A stretch of 64,000 nucleotides of DNA from JABCPE02 sp963520375 (GCA_963520375.1 CAUQQF010000007.1:11553-75552); one strand, 5' to 3'; positions 1-9,209 are shown, numbered from the stretch's first letter. Translations and numbers: made by a program. Notes: a model not told the origin generated them from the letters alone.

Positions 1-296
1 AAGGGCAGGGGGCGAAAATGGCGCTTCCTATATGGGGGTATTTCATGAAGAGAATTTATGCTGATAAATCATTGAAAATCACGCAAGAAGATAAGTTTGA
101 AAAACCATCCGACTGGAAAGGAGATTGTTCTGATTTGCAGGGGCTTGGAGGCTATGGAGATGAAGGAGGACTGCAGACAATAGATGAAATACAAAATCCT
201 GATAGAGGAAAAGATAAATCAAAATCAAACCAAAATAGGGAAGAGGATATTGATAGTAGGATAAACCAAGGGGATGATATAGATTTTAATCAATAA
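1..296 (+). CDS. Penicillin-binding protein 1A, C-terminal fragment
   Basis: This is the 3' end of a gene that begins upstream of the window; the open frame runs in from base 3 and stops at 296. The visible start reads GQGAKMALPIWGYFMKR followed by YADKSL, which matches the end of the transpeptidase domain of bifunctional class A penicillin-binding proteins (family 51 glycosyltransferase plus transpeptidase) of the Bacteroidota. The rest is a hydrophilic, charged, low-complexity tail. These enzymes polymerise and cross-link peptidoglycan at the outer face of the inner membrane. The catalytic motifs lie outside the window, so the call depends on the tail only. The ATG at 18 is internal and not a start. 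folE follows after 14 bases, probably in the same transcript. Confidence 0.75.
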   Translation, partial: GQGAKMALPIWGYFMKRIYADKSLKITQEDKFEKPSDWKGDCSDLQGLGGYGDEGGLQTIDEIQNPDRGKDKSKSNQNREEDIDSRINQGDDIDFNQ

Positions 297-310
297 AAAA
301 TTAAATAGAA

Positions 311-976
311 ATGACAGATTTCTCAGATATAGAAGATGATTTTTTTACAGGCAAGGAACATACGCCTCTTCGTAAAGATGCTTTTCTGCTTTCACCTGAT
401 GAAAAGATAGAAAAGATAGAAAAACTTTTTGGGGAGATTATGCACACCCTTGGGCTGGATATGACAGATGACAGCCTGAAAGACTCTCCAAAAAGAGTCG
501 CAAAGATGTATGTGAATGAGATTTTCGGTGGGCTTCTTCCTGAAAACAAACCAGGGATTTCTACCTTTAAAAATCAATACAGATACCGCCAGATGCTTGT
601 AGAAAAAGATATCACGGTATATTCTTTCTGCGAACATCACTTTTTGCCTATCATCGGAAGAGCCCATGTAGCTTATATTTCTAATGGAGAGGTTATAGGA
701 TTGTCTAAAATCAATAGGATTGTAAATTACTACGCCAGTCGTCCGCAGGTTCAGGAGCGATTGACAATGCAGATTGTCCAAGCGATGAAAGAGGCTCTCG
801 GAACGGAAGATGTGGCGTGTATCATAGATGCTAAACATCTTTGTGTAAACTGTAGAGGGATAAAAGATACTGCCAGCAGCACTATCACAGCAGAACTCAG
901 CGGATTGTTTAGAAAAAATCCTACAACACGAAAAGAATTCCTACACTATGTGGGAAGCCATACAAAACTTGACTAA
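311..976 (+). CDS. folE: GTP cyclohydrolase I
   Basis: Converts GTP to 7,8-dihydroneopterin triphosphate, the first step of folate (and pterin) synthesis, in the cytoplasm. The 221-residue protein has the full family pattern: the zinc and active-site segment CEHHFLP at residues 107-113 (Cys107, His110), the third zinc ligand in HLCVNCRG (Cys178), and the GLSKINRIV and RPQVQERLT segments that build the GTP pocket. The acidic N-terminal stretch (1-30) is a non-conserved extension. The length is normal for type IA enzymes. It lies 14 bases after the penicillin-binding protein gene and 15 bases before an aldehyde dehydrogenase, with no terminator between, so an operon is likely. The pabB/pabC-like pair at 42798-44349 supplies another branch of the same pathway. 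Confidence 0.96.
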   Translation: MTDFSDIEDDFFTGKEHTPLRKDAFLLSPDEKIEKIEKLFGEIMHTLGLDMTDDSLKDSPKRVAKMYVNEIFGGLLPENKPGISTFKNQYRYRQMLVEKDITVYSFCEHHFLPIIGRAHVAYISNGEVIGLSKINRIVNYYASRPQVQERLTMQIVQAMKEALGTEDVACIIDAKHLCVNCRGIKDTASSTITAELSGLFRKNPTTRKEFLHYVGSHTKLD

Positions 977-991
977 AATTAAACCAAAGAG

Positions 992-2290
992 ATGAATATA
1001 GAACTTCAACAAAAACTAAACCTTGCCGTTCAAGCACAAAAAGAATGGCGAGAGGTAAGTTTTGAGAAAAGACAAGAATTACTAAAAAATTTATCTAAAA
1101 ATATTCTTGAAAATCATGAGGAATACAGCCAAATGATTACTCGAGAAATGCACAAGCCTATTTCCCAATCAAGAGGAGAGGTTAAGAAATGTGCACTGAT
1201 GACCGACTACTATGTAGCTGCAGAGAATGTTCTAAAACCAGAGATTGTAGAAACGGAACTTTCTGCAAGTGAGGTTTATTACCAGCCAATGGGAGTTATT
1301 CTAGGAATTATGCCATGGAATTTCCCTTTCTGGCAGGCACTTCGTTTTGCTGTGCCGACTATTTTGGCAGGAAATGTTGTCCTTCTGAAACATGCTTCTA
1401 TCTGTAAAGGTTCAGGAAGAGCTATAGAAGAATTATTCAAAAAATCAGGTTTTCCAGAAGGGATTTTGCAGAATATAGAGTATTCATATGCTGATATAGA
1501 GGAGCTTATAACAAATCCGCTGGTGAAAGGAGTGAGTCTTACAGGAAGCGAGGCAACGGGAAGAAAAATAGCATCTCTTGCAGGAGCGAATATTAAAAAA
1601 TCATTGTTGGAATTAGGTGGGAACGATGCTTTTATCGTTTTAGATGATACAGATTTAGATAAAACCGCTAAGCAAGGTGCTGCGGCAAGGCTGAGAAACT
1701 GCGGACAGGCATGTACCTCAGCGAAAAGATTTATTATCCAAGAAAGCATTTATGCCGAATTTTTGGAAAAACTAAAAGCAGAATACCAAAAATATGAATT
1801 GGGCGACCCATTCGATGATAAAACAGAATTAAGCGGACTGGCTTCAAAATCCTTTGCGGATGAGCTTCAGCAGCAGTATGAAAAGGCTTTGGAGCATGGA
1901 GCAGAGATTATAATTCCGCTGGAGAGAGTGGATGATATTTCATTTAAACCAGGGCTTATCAAAATGAATCTTGACAATCCGATGATTGATGAAGAGCTTT
2001 TTGGGCCGCTGGGAATGATTATTTCAGCAAAAGAAGACGAAGAAATTCTGAAAATAGCGAATAATACTAACTTCGGTTTAGGAAATTCCGTTTGGACTTC
2101 AAGTAAAGAGAGAGCTTATTTCTTTGCGGAAAATCTAGAATCAGGGACAGTTTCTTTGAACAAGTTGATGACTTCTGACCCTCGTTTCCCATTTGGAGGA
2201 ACGAAAAACTCTGGATACGGGCTGGAACTTTCTTTGAAAACCTTGAAGGAGTTCTGCGTAACGAAGAGTGTTTTCGGTGAAGTGAAATAA
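992..2290 (+). CDS. NAD(P)-dependent aldehyde dehydrogenase (succinate-semialdehyde dehydrogenase-like)
   Basis: Oxidises an aldehyde to a carboxylate with NAD(P). Visible motifs: PWNFP (109-113), the cofactor-binding Lys133 in LLKHA, the general-base Glu207 in LELGGND, and the nucleophile Cys241 in GQACTSAKR. At 432 residues it is shorter than the usual 450-500, because the N-terminus starts close to the first core helix; this matches the short class often annotated as succinate-semialdehyde dehydrogenase. The substrate cannot be read from the sequence. It is the last gene of the run from the penicillin-binding protein and folE, and is followed by a strong hairpin terminator. Confidence 0.9.
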   Translation: MNIELQQKLNLAVQAQKEWREVSFEKRQELLKNLSKNILENHEEYSQMITREMHKPISQSRGEVKKCALMTDYYVAAENVLKPEIVETELSASEVYYQPMGVILGIMPWNFPFWQALRFAVPTILAGNVVLLKHASICKGSGRAIEELFKKSGFPEGILQNIEYSYADIEELITNPLVKGVSLTGSEATGRKIASLAGANIKKSLLELGGNDAFIVLDDTDLDKTAKQGAAARLRNCGQACTSAKRFIIQESIYAEFLEKLKAEYQKYELGDPFDDKTELSGLASKSFADELQQQYEKALEHGAEIIIPLERVDDISFKPGLIKMNLDNPMIDEELFGPLGMIISAKEDEEILKIANNTNFGLGNSVWTSSKERAYFFAENLESGTVSLNKLMTSDPRFPFGGTKNSGYGLELSLKTLKEFCVTKSVFGEVK

Positions 2291-2310
2291 TTTTACTTTC
2301 AAATAAAAAT

Positions 2311-2341
2311 AAAAAAACCGCTTGAAAAAGCGGTTTTTTTA
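2311..2341. terminator. Bidirectional intrinsic terminator
   Basis: The inverted repeat ACCGCTT ... AAGCGGT, with a GAAA-type loop, is flanked by A-runs on the left and T-runs on the right, so it can stop both the aldehyde dehydrogenase transcript and the converging DUF5689 gene. Confidence 0.85.
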
Positions 2342-2353
2342 TTTAATGGTATT

Positions 2354-3751
2354 TTACTCTATTTTGATATTATCTATCTGAATAGTCGTAGTTGGCAGGG
2401 TTCCGCCTCCATGATATTCAAAGATGATAAATCCATTTCCTGTAAGCGTGGAAGGTTTTATCCAATGTCCACTGTTGGTGAAGGTTGCAGGATAATTAGT
2501 ATTATTAGAAGAAATAGTAAATGCGCTGGTGATGTCTGTCAGTGTGGCATTTAGGATATTTCCTGAAGGCTGATAGTCTGTAGAATAATAGACTTTCAGA
2601 ACATTCCCGTTATAGTGCCCATCTTTAGTATCAAAGGAGAATTTGGTCATATTGGAGAAATTAACAGGCACGATGAACATCGTTTTAGATTCTGGTTTAG
2701 CACCTGTAGCACCGAAACCAAGGCTAAGGTATTTGTTTCCAGAATGGCTGGATACTCTCCAATATCTATTCCCTAATACAGGATCGTTAATGTATTTAGG
2801 AAACGCCTCAGAAGAAGCTCCTGTATTATAAGATTCGAAGTTTTCAGTAGTTCCCGCACCAGCATAGACGATGGCTGTTCCACCTTTTGCAGGAGCAGTG
2901 TCTACTCTTTCCTGTGTGAAATTCACATCGCTGGTGCTTCTTATCAGCATTTGATAAGTGGTGTTGTATTTACTTACCACGAAAGTGATACTTCCCTTCC
3001 CAGTAGGAAGTTTGTCTTTTCCAAAGTCAGCAAATTTAGATGTTCTCAGAATAGCCGTTTTTCCACTTGCATCTACTAACTCTCTGTTAGTATCAGTATT
3101 AGAAGAAACATCTACATAGGTTTTAGGACCATTAGGAACTAAAATTTCGCTGTCCGCAAACTGCACATTTGGAACAGTTACCAGCTTGTTGATATGCTGA
3201 GCTTGTTTAGCTTCATCTAAATTAGCCAAAGCCAAAGGAACAAGGTTCGCAATGTCCGCTCTTCCGTTATTACACACTATAGAAAGGTAGTTTCCAAGGG
3301 AAGACGAAGGGATTTTTCCAACGGTATATTGTGCATCTGTGACACCTAATTTCGTTACACCTTTATCCACTCTTAAAATCAAACCTTTAGCATTGATTCT
3401 AATATGAGTTCCCACAGGAAAATCTGTGTAGCTGTGTGTTTTTTCAATTTCTATTTGAAGTCCCACAGTAGGGTTTTCTGGTTTGTCTTGGAAAACGATA
3501 GTTTTGTAGAAATTGCCCTTTTCATCGGAAGAAATCACATATCCATCGAAGATTTGGTCATCAGTGATAGTCAGGGCACTGCCATTACTCGGAGCCAATG
3601 CCGCAAAGGCTGCCATAGTAGTGTTAGTATCCCCAAACTTATTGGTACATGTAATATCTGGAATACTCCAGTCATCTTTTCTTACGCAGGAAGTGGTAAT
3701 TCCGAATAACAATAAAGCTCCTACAACCTGTTTTAGATATACTCTTTTCAT
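2354..3751 (-). CDS. DUF5689 domain lipoprotein
   Basis: A 465-residue surface or periplasmic lipoprotein. The signal peptide ends in ITTSC with Cys22 as the lipidation site. The first half (about 45-270) resembles the DUF5689 family of Bacteroidota, whose alternating segments (YVISSDEKGNFYKTIVFQD; VGTHIRINAKGLIL) look like an OB-fold strand pattern. The second half (about 300-465), with its EDIT-like N..Y..W..S pattern and the closing IQIDNIKIE, resembles a jelly-roll carbohydrate-binding or choice-of-anchor module. It lies 28 bases downstream of the TonB-dependent receptor on the same strand and is probably its surface partner, in the position that SusD takes in sugar loci. Its biochemical role is unknown; the neighbouring exported nuclease-like enzyme suggests nucleic acids or phosphoesters. 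Confidence 0.75.
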   Translation of the reverse strand: MKRVYLKQVVGALLLFGITTSCVRKDDWSIPDITCTNKFGDTNTTMAAFAALAPSNGSALTITDDQIFDGYVISSDEKGNFYKTIVFQDKPENPTVGLQIEIEKTHSYTDFPVGTHIRINAKGLILRVDKGVTKLGVTDAQYTVGKIPSSSLGNYLSIVCNNGRADIANLVPLALANLDEAKQAQHINKLVTVPNVQFADSEILVPNGPKTYVDVSSNTDTNRELVDASGKTAILRTSKFADFGKDKLPTGKGSITFVVSKYNTTYQMLIRSTSDVNFTQERVDTAPAKGGTAIVYAGAGTTENFESYNTGASSEAFPKYINDPVLGNRYWRVSSHSGNKYLSLGFGATGAKPESKTMFIVPVNFSNMTKFSFDTKDGHYNGNVLKVYYSTDYQPSGNILNATLTDITSAFTISSNNTNYPATFTNSGHWIKPSTLTGNGFIIFEYHGGGTLPTTTIQIDNIKIE

Positions 3752-3779
3752 TTTTATATATTTTTTTAAGAATTACTAA

Positions 3780-6536
3780 TTAAAATCTAAATTGAACATT
3801 TATGAAATAAGACCTTCCCTGTGCATACCAATATTTAGGTGCGAAAGGAGGATATTGTTTGTCAAAATCCGCTGCAAAATCTCTGTAAGAGGCTTTTCTT
3901 GTCTGCTCGAATCCGCCTGTGATGTAGTTCTTGTTGTTCAGCAAGTTATTCACCGAAGCAGAAACCATCAGATAATATTTACCAAAGAGCCAAGATTTCC
4001 CTGCATTTACATTGACAAAGAATGCAGAAGACAGTTGTTTTTGGCGGAGAACTCTTCTCAGTTCCGCTTCATCAAGCCCTGGGTATGGATCCCCTGTAGA
4101 AGGATTGGTAATGAAATATTGAGTTCTGATAAGTGCCGCTGGGTCTAAATAAGAATTGTCAAAATAGTTCCAGTTCGCTCCTACCCACCAGTATTTAGGG
4201 TTATTATATCTAAATCCTAGAGAGAATGCAGTCTGAGGCGTTCCTCCTTGTCTGTAGTTTTTGATATAGGCATCCCCAATGTAGGTATAAGTAGTTCCTC
4301 CAGAAGCGCCCACGGCATCGGAACTGAAATATAATTTAGGATTGTTATTATAAACATATTCGCCGTAGCTTGCCAGCCCTTGTAGTGAGAGCGTAGAAGT
4401 TACTTTTACTTCCAGTCCTAGTTCCAGTCCTCGGTTTTGTCGTTTCATATCCTTCATCACCTGCGTGAAGAATGCGCCATTAGTTACACCTTGTAAAACT
4501 GAGCCATCAGCGAAGAAACGCTGAACATTGGTTTCGTTTTCAGAGTTGATGATGTATCCGCTCAGCCTTGCTTTTACGAAAGGCGTAGAAAGCACATAGC
4601 TGAGGTCATTAGCATTGATAAACATACTTCTCATGCCTGCTACTACAGATGAATTTACCCTTGGGTTAAAGAATAAATCTTCCATGAAAGGCGCTTGGGA
4701 ATAGGCCGTTCCGTTATAAACCAAGAAGTTTCGTCCATTGATTTTATAGACAACCTGCCCTTTTAGTCCAAAATTAGTAAATTCATAATCTTTACTTCTT
4801 CCATAAGAATCTGGATACAGATAATGCTGGAATTTACCATCTCGGTACGAAGTAGAATAGCTGAAAAGTCCTCCCACAAAAACATCAAACTTGCCTATGG
4901 AGAATTTCAGTGATGGATTTACTTTTACTTCTTGTCTTCCGAAAGTGTAGTCATAGCTTATTTTATCACCTACGCCCTTGTGGGTATCTGTTTCGTATTC
5001 GTTGTATTTTCCGCTTCCATTTCTCTTGTAAGGGTCTTTGTTCAGAGCATACTGACCTCCTAGTAGGTCTTTTATTTCTCTGTATTGGTCAGATTTGTAG
5101 TTTTGATAAGAAACATTTAGGATAAATCTTGTCTTATCATTAAAGTTGTGCGTGAAATGTGTGGAAAGATTCCAAATTTTGTCATCATTCACATCATCTA
5201 CCAAATAGAATATTGACCGCCCTTCGTAGCTAAGGTTAGCGTGATAAAATCTATTCCAATCTATCTGAGATACAGAAGGATTGTCATTTATCCAGTTTTG
5301 AAGAACATTGTCATACTCTGCCTTTCCAATATAGTAGCTTGGCAGGTTTTTAAAATAAGTAGGCGAAGGGTTTTGGGCTTTGTGCCAATCTAATCGCGAA
5401 GATTTTACTTTCCCAAACTGATAGGAAAGCGTCGTCCAAAGTTCCGTTTTCTTATTGATTTTCCAATAATCTGTTAGCTGGAAAATAGGCTGAAAACCTC
5501 GTTTTACTCTCTCGCTTCTTTTTTCGCCATCCTGCCATCCCCAGTAGGAGTTGTAGTAGATTCCTTTGTAGTCATAGACTTCCTGCGTGTTAGGGCTGGA
5601 TGTAGCTCTTCTATATGGGTTTCCTACCATATTGAGCGTGAGGGTGTGTTTGTCATTAATTTTCTTTTCCACCCCTAAATATGCCGCATAGGAATCATAG
5701 AATGTTCCTTCTTGTATGCCTTCTTTTGCCCATCTTCTGCTGACCATCCCTGTGAAAGCCCAGCCATTTTTGTTCATTCCCGAAGTGTATCGGTAAGAGA
5801 GCCTGTGGCGGTAGTTTCTATTCGTAAGCGAGTAAGTCAGCTGGCTTCCTTTTCTGTATTCGCTCGCCTTTGTGTTTTTATAAATTACAGAGCTGACACT
5901 TCCGAAAGCGTATTCAGATGGCGAGTGGTTGGTGGCAACCTCTGGATAACGAGTAATCTCGTTCAGTCCTCCCCAGCTGCTGAAATCTATATTTCCATTG
6001 TTTTGTTTTGACATGGACACGCCGTTGAACATCATTTCCCCAGACCTGCTGTCTAAGCCTCTCGGGCGGAACCAGTAAATTCCCAAATCATACCCCGCGA
6101 TTCTGTTGAAAATATCCTGCGAAGACTGCAGCAGTCCCACAGTGGTCTGAAGTGAACTGTTGTCATCATCATTGTCACTATCGCTGTCCAGTAGAGTGAA
6201 GCCTTGTTCAGTAGAGTTATAAAGAACTGAATTTAAGACAATAACGCCCAAATCCTTTCTTTTTTCTCCCTCCTGCACACTGAAATCAATGGTCTTGGTT
6301 TCGTAATTATTTTTAAAGACAACAATCTGATAATTACCAGGTTTCAAATCTACAAACTGGAAATACCCGATTTTGTCTGCAATCATATTCTCCTCCGAGC
6401 CTTTCATGTCTACTTCAGCTCGTTCCACAGGCTTGCCTTTCTCATCTTTTATATAAGCGTAAACCGTGGTTTGTGCGTTACAGAAGTGCATTGCAGCAAC
6501 TGTAAAACCGCAAATCAAGACAGATTTTTTAAACAT
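3780..6536 (-). CDS. TonB-dependent outer-membrane receptor with carboxypeptidase-regulatory-like N-terminal domain
   Basis: A 918-residue outer-membrane transporter. Residues 1-21 are a signal peptide; about 23-100 form a CarboxypepD_reg-like beta-sandwich (the KDEKGKPVERAEVDMKG repeat-like start is typical). An acidic linker DSDSDNDDDN follows at about 117-126, then a plug region and a long beta-barrel of aromatic-rich strands ending in the canonical terminal Phe (VQFRF). The ligand is not readable. It is the promoter-proximal gene of a two-gene unit with the DUF5689 lipoprotein and is divergent from an exported EEP-family enzyme. A TATTTTTG box lies 27 bases upstream of its start. Confidence 0.88.
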   Translation of the reverse strand: MFKKSVLICGFTVAAMHFCNAQTTVYAYIKDEKGKPVERAEVDMKGSEENMIADKIGYFQFVDLKPGNYQIVVFKNNYETKTIDFSVQEGEKRKDLGVIVLNSVLYNSTEQGFTLLDSDSDNDDDNSSLQTTVGLLQSSQDIFNRIAGYDLGIYWFRPRGLDSRSGEMMFNGVSMSKQNNGNIDFSSWGGLNEITRYPEVATNHSPSEYAFGSVSSVIYKNTKASEYRKGSQLTYSLTNRNYRHRLSYRYTSGMNKNGWAFTGMVSRRWAKEGIQEGTFYDSYAAYLGVEKKINDKHTLTLNMVGNPYRRATSSPNTQEVYDYKGIYYNSYWGWQDGEKRSERVKRGFQPIFQLTDYWKINKKTELWTTLSYQFGKVKSSRLDWHKAQNPSPTYFKNLPSYYIGKAEYDNVLQNWINDNPSVSQIDWNRFYHANLSYEGRSIFYLVDDVNDDKIWNLSTHFTHNFNDKTRFILNVSYQNYKSDQYREIKDLLGGQYALNKDPYKRNGSGKYNEYETDTHKGVGDKISYDYTFGRQEVKVNPSLKFSIGKFDVFVGGLFSYSTSYRDGKFQHYLYPDSYGRSKDYEFTNFGLKGQVVYKINGRNFLVYNGTAYSQAPFMEDLFFNPRVNSSVVAGMRSMFINANDLSYVLSTPFVKARLSGYIINSENETNVQRFFADGSVLQGVTNGAFFTQVMKDMKRQNRGLELGLEVKVTSTLSLQGLASYGEYVYNNNPKLYFSSDAVGASGGTTYTYIGDAYIKNYRQGGTPQTAFSLGFRYNNPKYWWVGANWNYFDNSYLDPAALIRTQYFITNPSTGDPYPGLDEAELRRVLRQKQLSSAFFVNVNAGKSWLFGKYYLMVSASVNNLLNNKNYITGGFEQTRKASYRDFAADFDKQYPPFAPKYWYAQGRSYFINVQFRF

Positions 6537-6563
6537 TTTCTAATCTAATTTAACAAGTTTTAA

Positions 6564-6571
6564 CAAAAATA
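6564..6571 (-). promoter_or_regulatory. -7 promoter element of the TonB-dependent receptor gene
   Basis: On the minus strand the bases read TATTTTTG, matching the Bacteroidota TAnnTTTG element, 27 bases before the ATG at 6536. No clear -33 TTG is seen. Confidence 0.5.
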
Positions 6572-6684
6572 GACTTAAAGTTTAATTAAAACGAATATAA
6601 CGATATGAAATAAATCATATCAATTTCTTTTCCTAAATGAAAAGAAAAATCTAAATTTATCGGCTTTTAACAAAGAAAGTTATC

Positions 6685-7869
6685 ATGAGACAAGTATTTA
6701 TCGTTATTTTTTGTGTTTTTGGTTTGTTTTATAATGCCCAAATGAAAAGAACCGCTGCAGTGGGATTCTATAATGTAGAAAACCTCTGGGATACCGTGAA
6801 ATCTGTGGATTATATAGATGCGACGCTTCCTGCTCATCATGTCAATTTCCATAGAAGCGTGCCTTTGGATTCTTTGAAATATTTGGAAATTACCAAAGAT
6901 TACAAAGGACCGTGGGACTATGAGCGGATAAAAGGACAAAAAGTAGTGAGAAAACAAGTGCTTTCGGATGATTTTACGCCTAAAAGCAATAAAAATTACA
7001 CTTATAATATTTACCAGCAGAAGCTGAAAAACATCGCGCAGGTAATCTCTGAAATTGGCTTTAAATACACTAAAACTGCACCCGCAGTGGTGGGACTTGT
7101 AGAGGTGGAAAACCGCCAAGTGGTGGAGGCGTTGACTCAGCAGGATGCCCTGAAAAAGTATGACTATGGTGTGGTGCATTATAATTCCTTTGATGCGCGT
7201 GGGATAGATGTGGCGCTGATTTATCAGAAGAAAAGATTTACCGTGACCAATTCTTATAAAAAAGAACTTGTGCTTTTCCGTGAAGATGGAAAAAGAGAAT
7301 ACACAAGGGATTTGCTGGTGGTTTCTGGGATTTTGGATGGAGAAAAAGTGGCTTTCTTCGTGAATCACTGGCCGTCAAGAAGAGGTGGAGAAGCCGTATC
7401 TATGCCGAAGCGTAATGCCGCTGCTGCCCTGCTGAAACAAGAAATGGACGCCCTGCGAGAGAAAAACCCAAATATCAAACTCATCGCGATGGGAGACTTT
7501 AATGATGACCCTATCAGCCCAAGTTTTAAAAATCATCTGAAAGCCGTAGGCGATGAAAAAGAGCTGAGCGAGGAATATCCGTATTTCAATCCGATGTACA
7601 AAATGTACAAAAAAGGCGTAGCGAGTTTAGCCTACCGAGATGCACCGAACCTCTTTGACCAGATTATTTATTCTAAAAATCTAGTTTCTGGTTCTTCTGC
7701 CGAGGAATACACTGTTTATAGAACCGAAGTCTATGCGCCTGCTTACCTTATTAATAAGCAGGGAAATTACAAAGGTTATCCTTTCCGTTCTTGGGATGGA
7801 GACAAATTTACAGGAGGCTACAGCGACCATTTCCCAGTATTCACTATTTTGCAGAAAGAGGCCAAATAG
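6685..7869 (+). CDS. Exported endonuclease/exonuclease/phosphatase (EEP) family enzyme
   Basis: A 394-residue protein with an N-terminal signal peptide (about residues 1-18, ending YNAQ). It carries the complete metal-dependent phosphodiesterase signature of the EEP (DNase I-like) fold: Asn30 and Glu32 in FYNVENLWD, Glu140 in GLVEVEN, DARGIDVALIY (170-180), NHWPSR (227-232), GDFNDDP (270-276) and the terminal SDH (380-382). An insertion of about 75 residues (39-112) between the first two motifs is rich in charged and aromatic residues. The substrate (DNA, RNA, nucleotide or sphingolipid-type phosphodiester) is not decided by the motifs. The gene is divergent from a TonB-dependent receptor and a DUF5689 lipoprotein, which suggests extracellular or periplasmic hydrolysis coupled to uptake. 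Confidence 0.88.
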   Translation: MRQVFIVIFCVFGLFYNAQMKRTAAVGFYNVENLWDTVKSVDYIDATLPAHHVNFHRSVPLDSLKYLEITKDYKGPWDYERIKGQKVVRKQVLSDDFTPKSNKNYTYNIYQQKLKNIAQVISEIGFKYTKTAPAVVGLVEVENRQVVEALTQQDALKKYDYGVVHYNSFDARGIDVALIYQKKRFTVTNSYKKELVLFREDGKREYTRDLLVVSGILDGEKVAFFVNHWPSRRGGEAVSMPKRNAAAALLKQEMDALREKNPNIKLIAMGDFNDDPISPSFKNHLKAVGDEKELSEEYPYFNPMYKMYKKGVASLAYRDAPNLFDQIIYSKNLVSGSSAEEYTVYRTEVYAPAYLINKQGNYKGYPFRSWDGDKFTGGYSDHFPVFTILQKEAK

Positions 7870-7875
7870 AATTTA

Positions 7876-9138
7876 TCATATAAATCTCCCGTCCTGCCGC
7901 AGAGGAAATACGCCCAAAATCTGCCCTTTGGTGTCGCAGAGAATACCGATTTTTTCGCGGTCAAGGCTGGATATTTTTTCATCTTTTAGGAATTTGGATA
8001 TTTTCTTTTTCCCAAACATTCCTTTCGGTTGAAAAATATCTCCTTCTTTGGGTTTTCTCAGCTCAAAGGGAGGAAAAACTTTCTCCTTGTTGAAAAGCCA
8101 AGGTTTAGAATTTTGGATTCTGAAATCCTCTATTTTGTAGAATTTTTCTGTTTCGGAGAAACTGATTTCGGTGGGAAATTTGTTTTCTTTTTCTTTGTTT
8201 TTAGGAATGATGATGAGGTCTGTGTAATCTATTTTTAGAGAAAAATCTTTGCTGAAAAACACCTTTCCTGTCTCGGCTGAAAATATTTTCTGAATTTCTG
8301 TCTCGCTGCCGAATCCGAATTTATTCAGAATCTCAAATTTCATTATATTCTGTGTGTTAGCCAGTTTTTCTCTGTTGAAAATCAGGTAATTGTCCGTTTT
8401 AGTTCCGTTTTCAGTGATGAATTCTTCGGCTTTTTGTTTGATGAAATCACTGCTTTGCTGGATTATATTGAGGCTTTTGTTAAAATTTTGAATAAAATTA
8501 GAATCCGCCTTTACCAGTTCTGGAACGATAAGGTTTCTGATTTTGTTTCTGAGATAATCATTTTTTTTGTTAGAAATATCCTCACGGAAAGGCACCGAAT
8601 TTTTCTCCGCAAAATCATATATTTCCTCTTTTGTAAAAGCCAAAAGCGGACGCAGAATTTTGTTTTCGTTTGCTGGGATGCCACTCAGTCCTTTCAGTCC
8701 GCTTCCACGCATTAGGTTGATGAAAAATGTTTCCAGCTGGTCATTCAGATGGTGGGCAGTCGCTATAAACTCAATGTTGTTTTCTTCACAGATTTGATGA
8801 AAAAAATGGTATCTCAGCTCTCTCGCCCATAGCTGTATAGAGCTGTTTTCGGGCTTGTTGTCTTTTTCTGAAACGGAATAGATAAACAGCGGAATTTCAT
8901 GTTTTTCGCAGTAGTCTTCTACTATTTTTTGGTCTAAATCAGAGTCTTCACCGCGCAGCTTGTAGTTGATATGTGTCGCCGAAATTATAAAATCACCCTG
9001 CTCAACGCTTCTCTTTCGGAAAAGGTCAAACATCACCATAGAATCAGCACCTCCACTCACCGCGAGGAGGATTTTCTTTTGTGTAAAATCTCTAGTGATT
9101 TTGTTTATTTCTTCATTAAAAGAATCAAGACTAAGCAT
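7876..9138 (-). CDS. tilS: tRNA(Ile)-lysidine synthetase
   Basis: Modifies C34 of the minor tRNA(Ile) to lysidine, so that it reads AUA; an essential cytoplasmic enzyme. The ATP-pyrophosphatase P-loop SGGADS is at residues 29-34, and the family motifs ATHINYKLRG and ATAHHLNDQLETFFINL follow. The C-terminal part holds the substrate-binding domains, ending in the GDIFQPKGMFGKKKISKFL segment that is typical of the TilS C-terminal domain. The length of 420 residues is normal. It converges on the EEP enzyme with 6 bases between stops. A TACTTTTG promoter box lies only 4 bases before the ATG, so the mRNA may be leaderless. Confidence 0.94.
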   Translation of the reverse strand: MLSLDSFNEEINKITRDFTQKKILLAVSGGADSMVMFDLFRKRSVEQGDFIISATHINYKLRGEDSDLDQKIVEDYCEKHEIPLFIYSVSEKDNKPENSSIQLWARELRYHFFHQICEENNIEFIATAHHLNDQLETFFINLMRGSGLKGLSGIPANENKILRPLLAFTKEEIYDFAEKNSVPFREDISNKKNDYLRNKIRNLIVPELVKADSNFIQNFNKSLNIIQQSSDFIKQKAEEFITENGTKTDNYLIFNREKLANTQNIMKFEILNKFGFGSETEIQKIFSAETGKVFFSKDFSLKIDYTDLIIIPKNKEKENKFPTEISFSETEKFYKIEDFRIQNSKPWLFNKEKVFPPFELRKPKEGDIFQPKGMFGKKKISKFLKDEKISSLDREKIGILCDTKGQILGVFPLRQDGRFI

Positions 9139-9142
9139 AAGA

Positions 9143-9150
9143 CAAAAGTA
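9143..9150 (-). promoter_or_regulatory. -7 promoter element of tilS, nearly touching the start codon
   Basis: The minus strand reads TACTTTTG, then four bases, then ATG. With transcription expected to begin a few bases after the element, the transcript would start at or next to the start codon. No -33 TTG at the usual spacing is seen. Confidence 0.5.
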
Positions 9151-9201
9151 ATAAAAATAACAATAAATAGAGATAAAGTCCGTTATATCAAATAAAATTG
9201 T

Positions 9202-9209
9202 TACCTTTG
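9202..9209 (+). promoter_or_regulatory. -7 promoter element of the OmpA-family gene
   Basis: TACCTTTG matches TAnnTTTG and lies 28 bases before the ATG at 9238. It is set back-to-back with the tilS promoter. Confidence 0.55.

Noticed and set aside
6667..7368. A 233-codon minus-strand frame opposite the EEP enzyme
   Set aside because: Antisense shadow; the plus strand encodes the full catalytic motif set.
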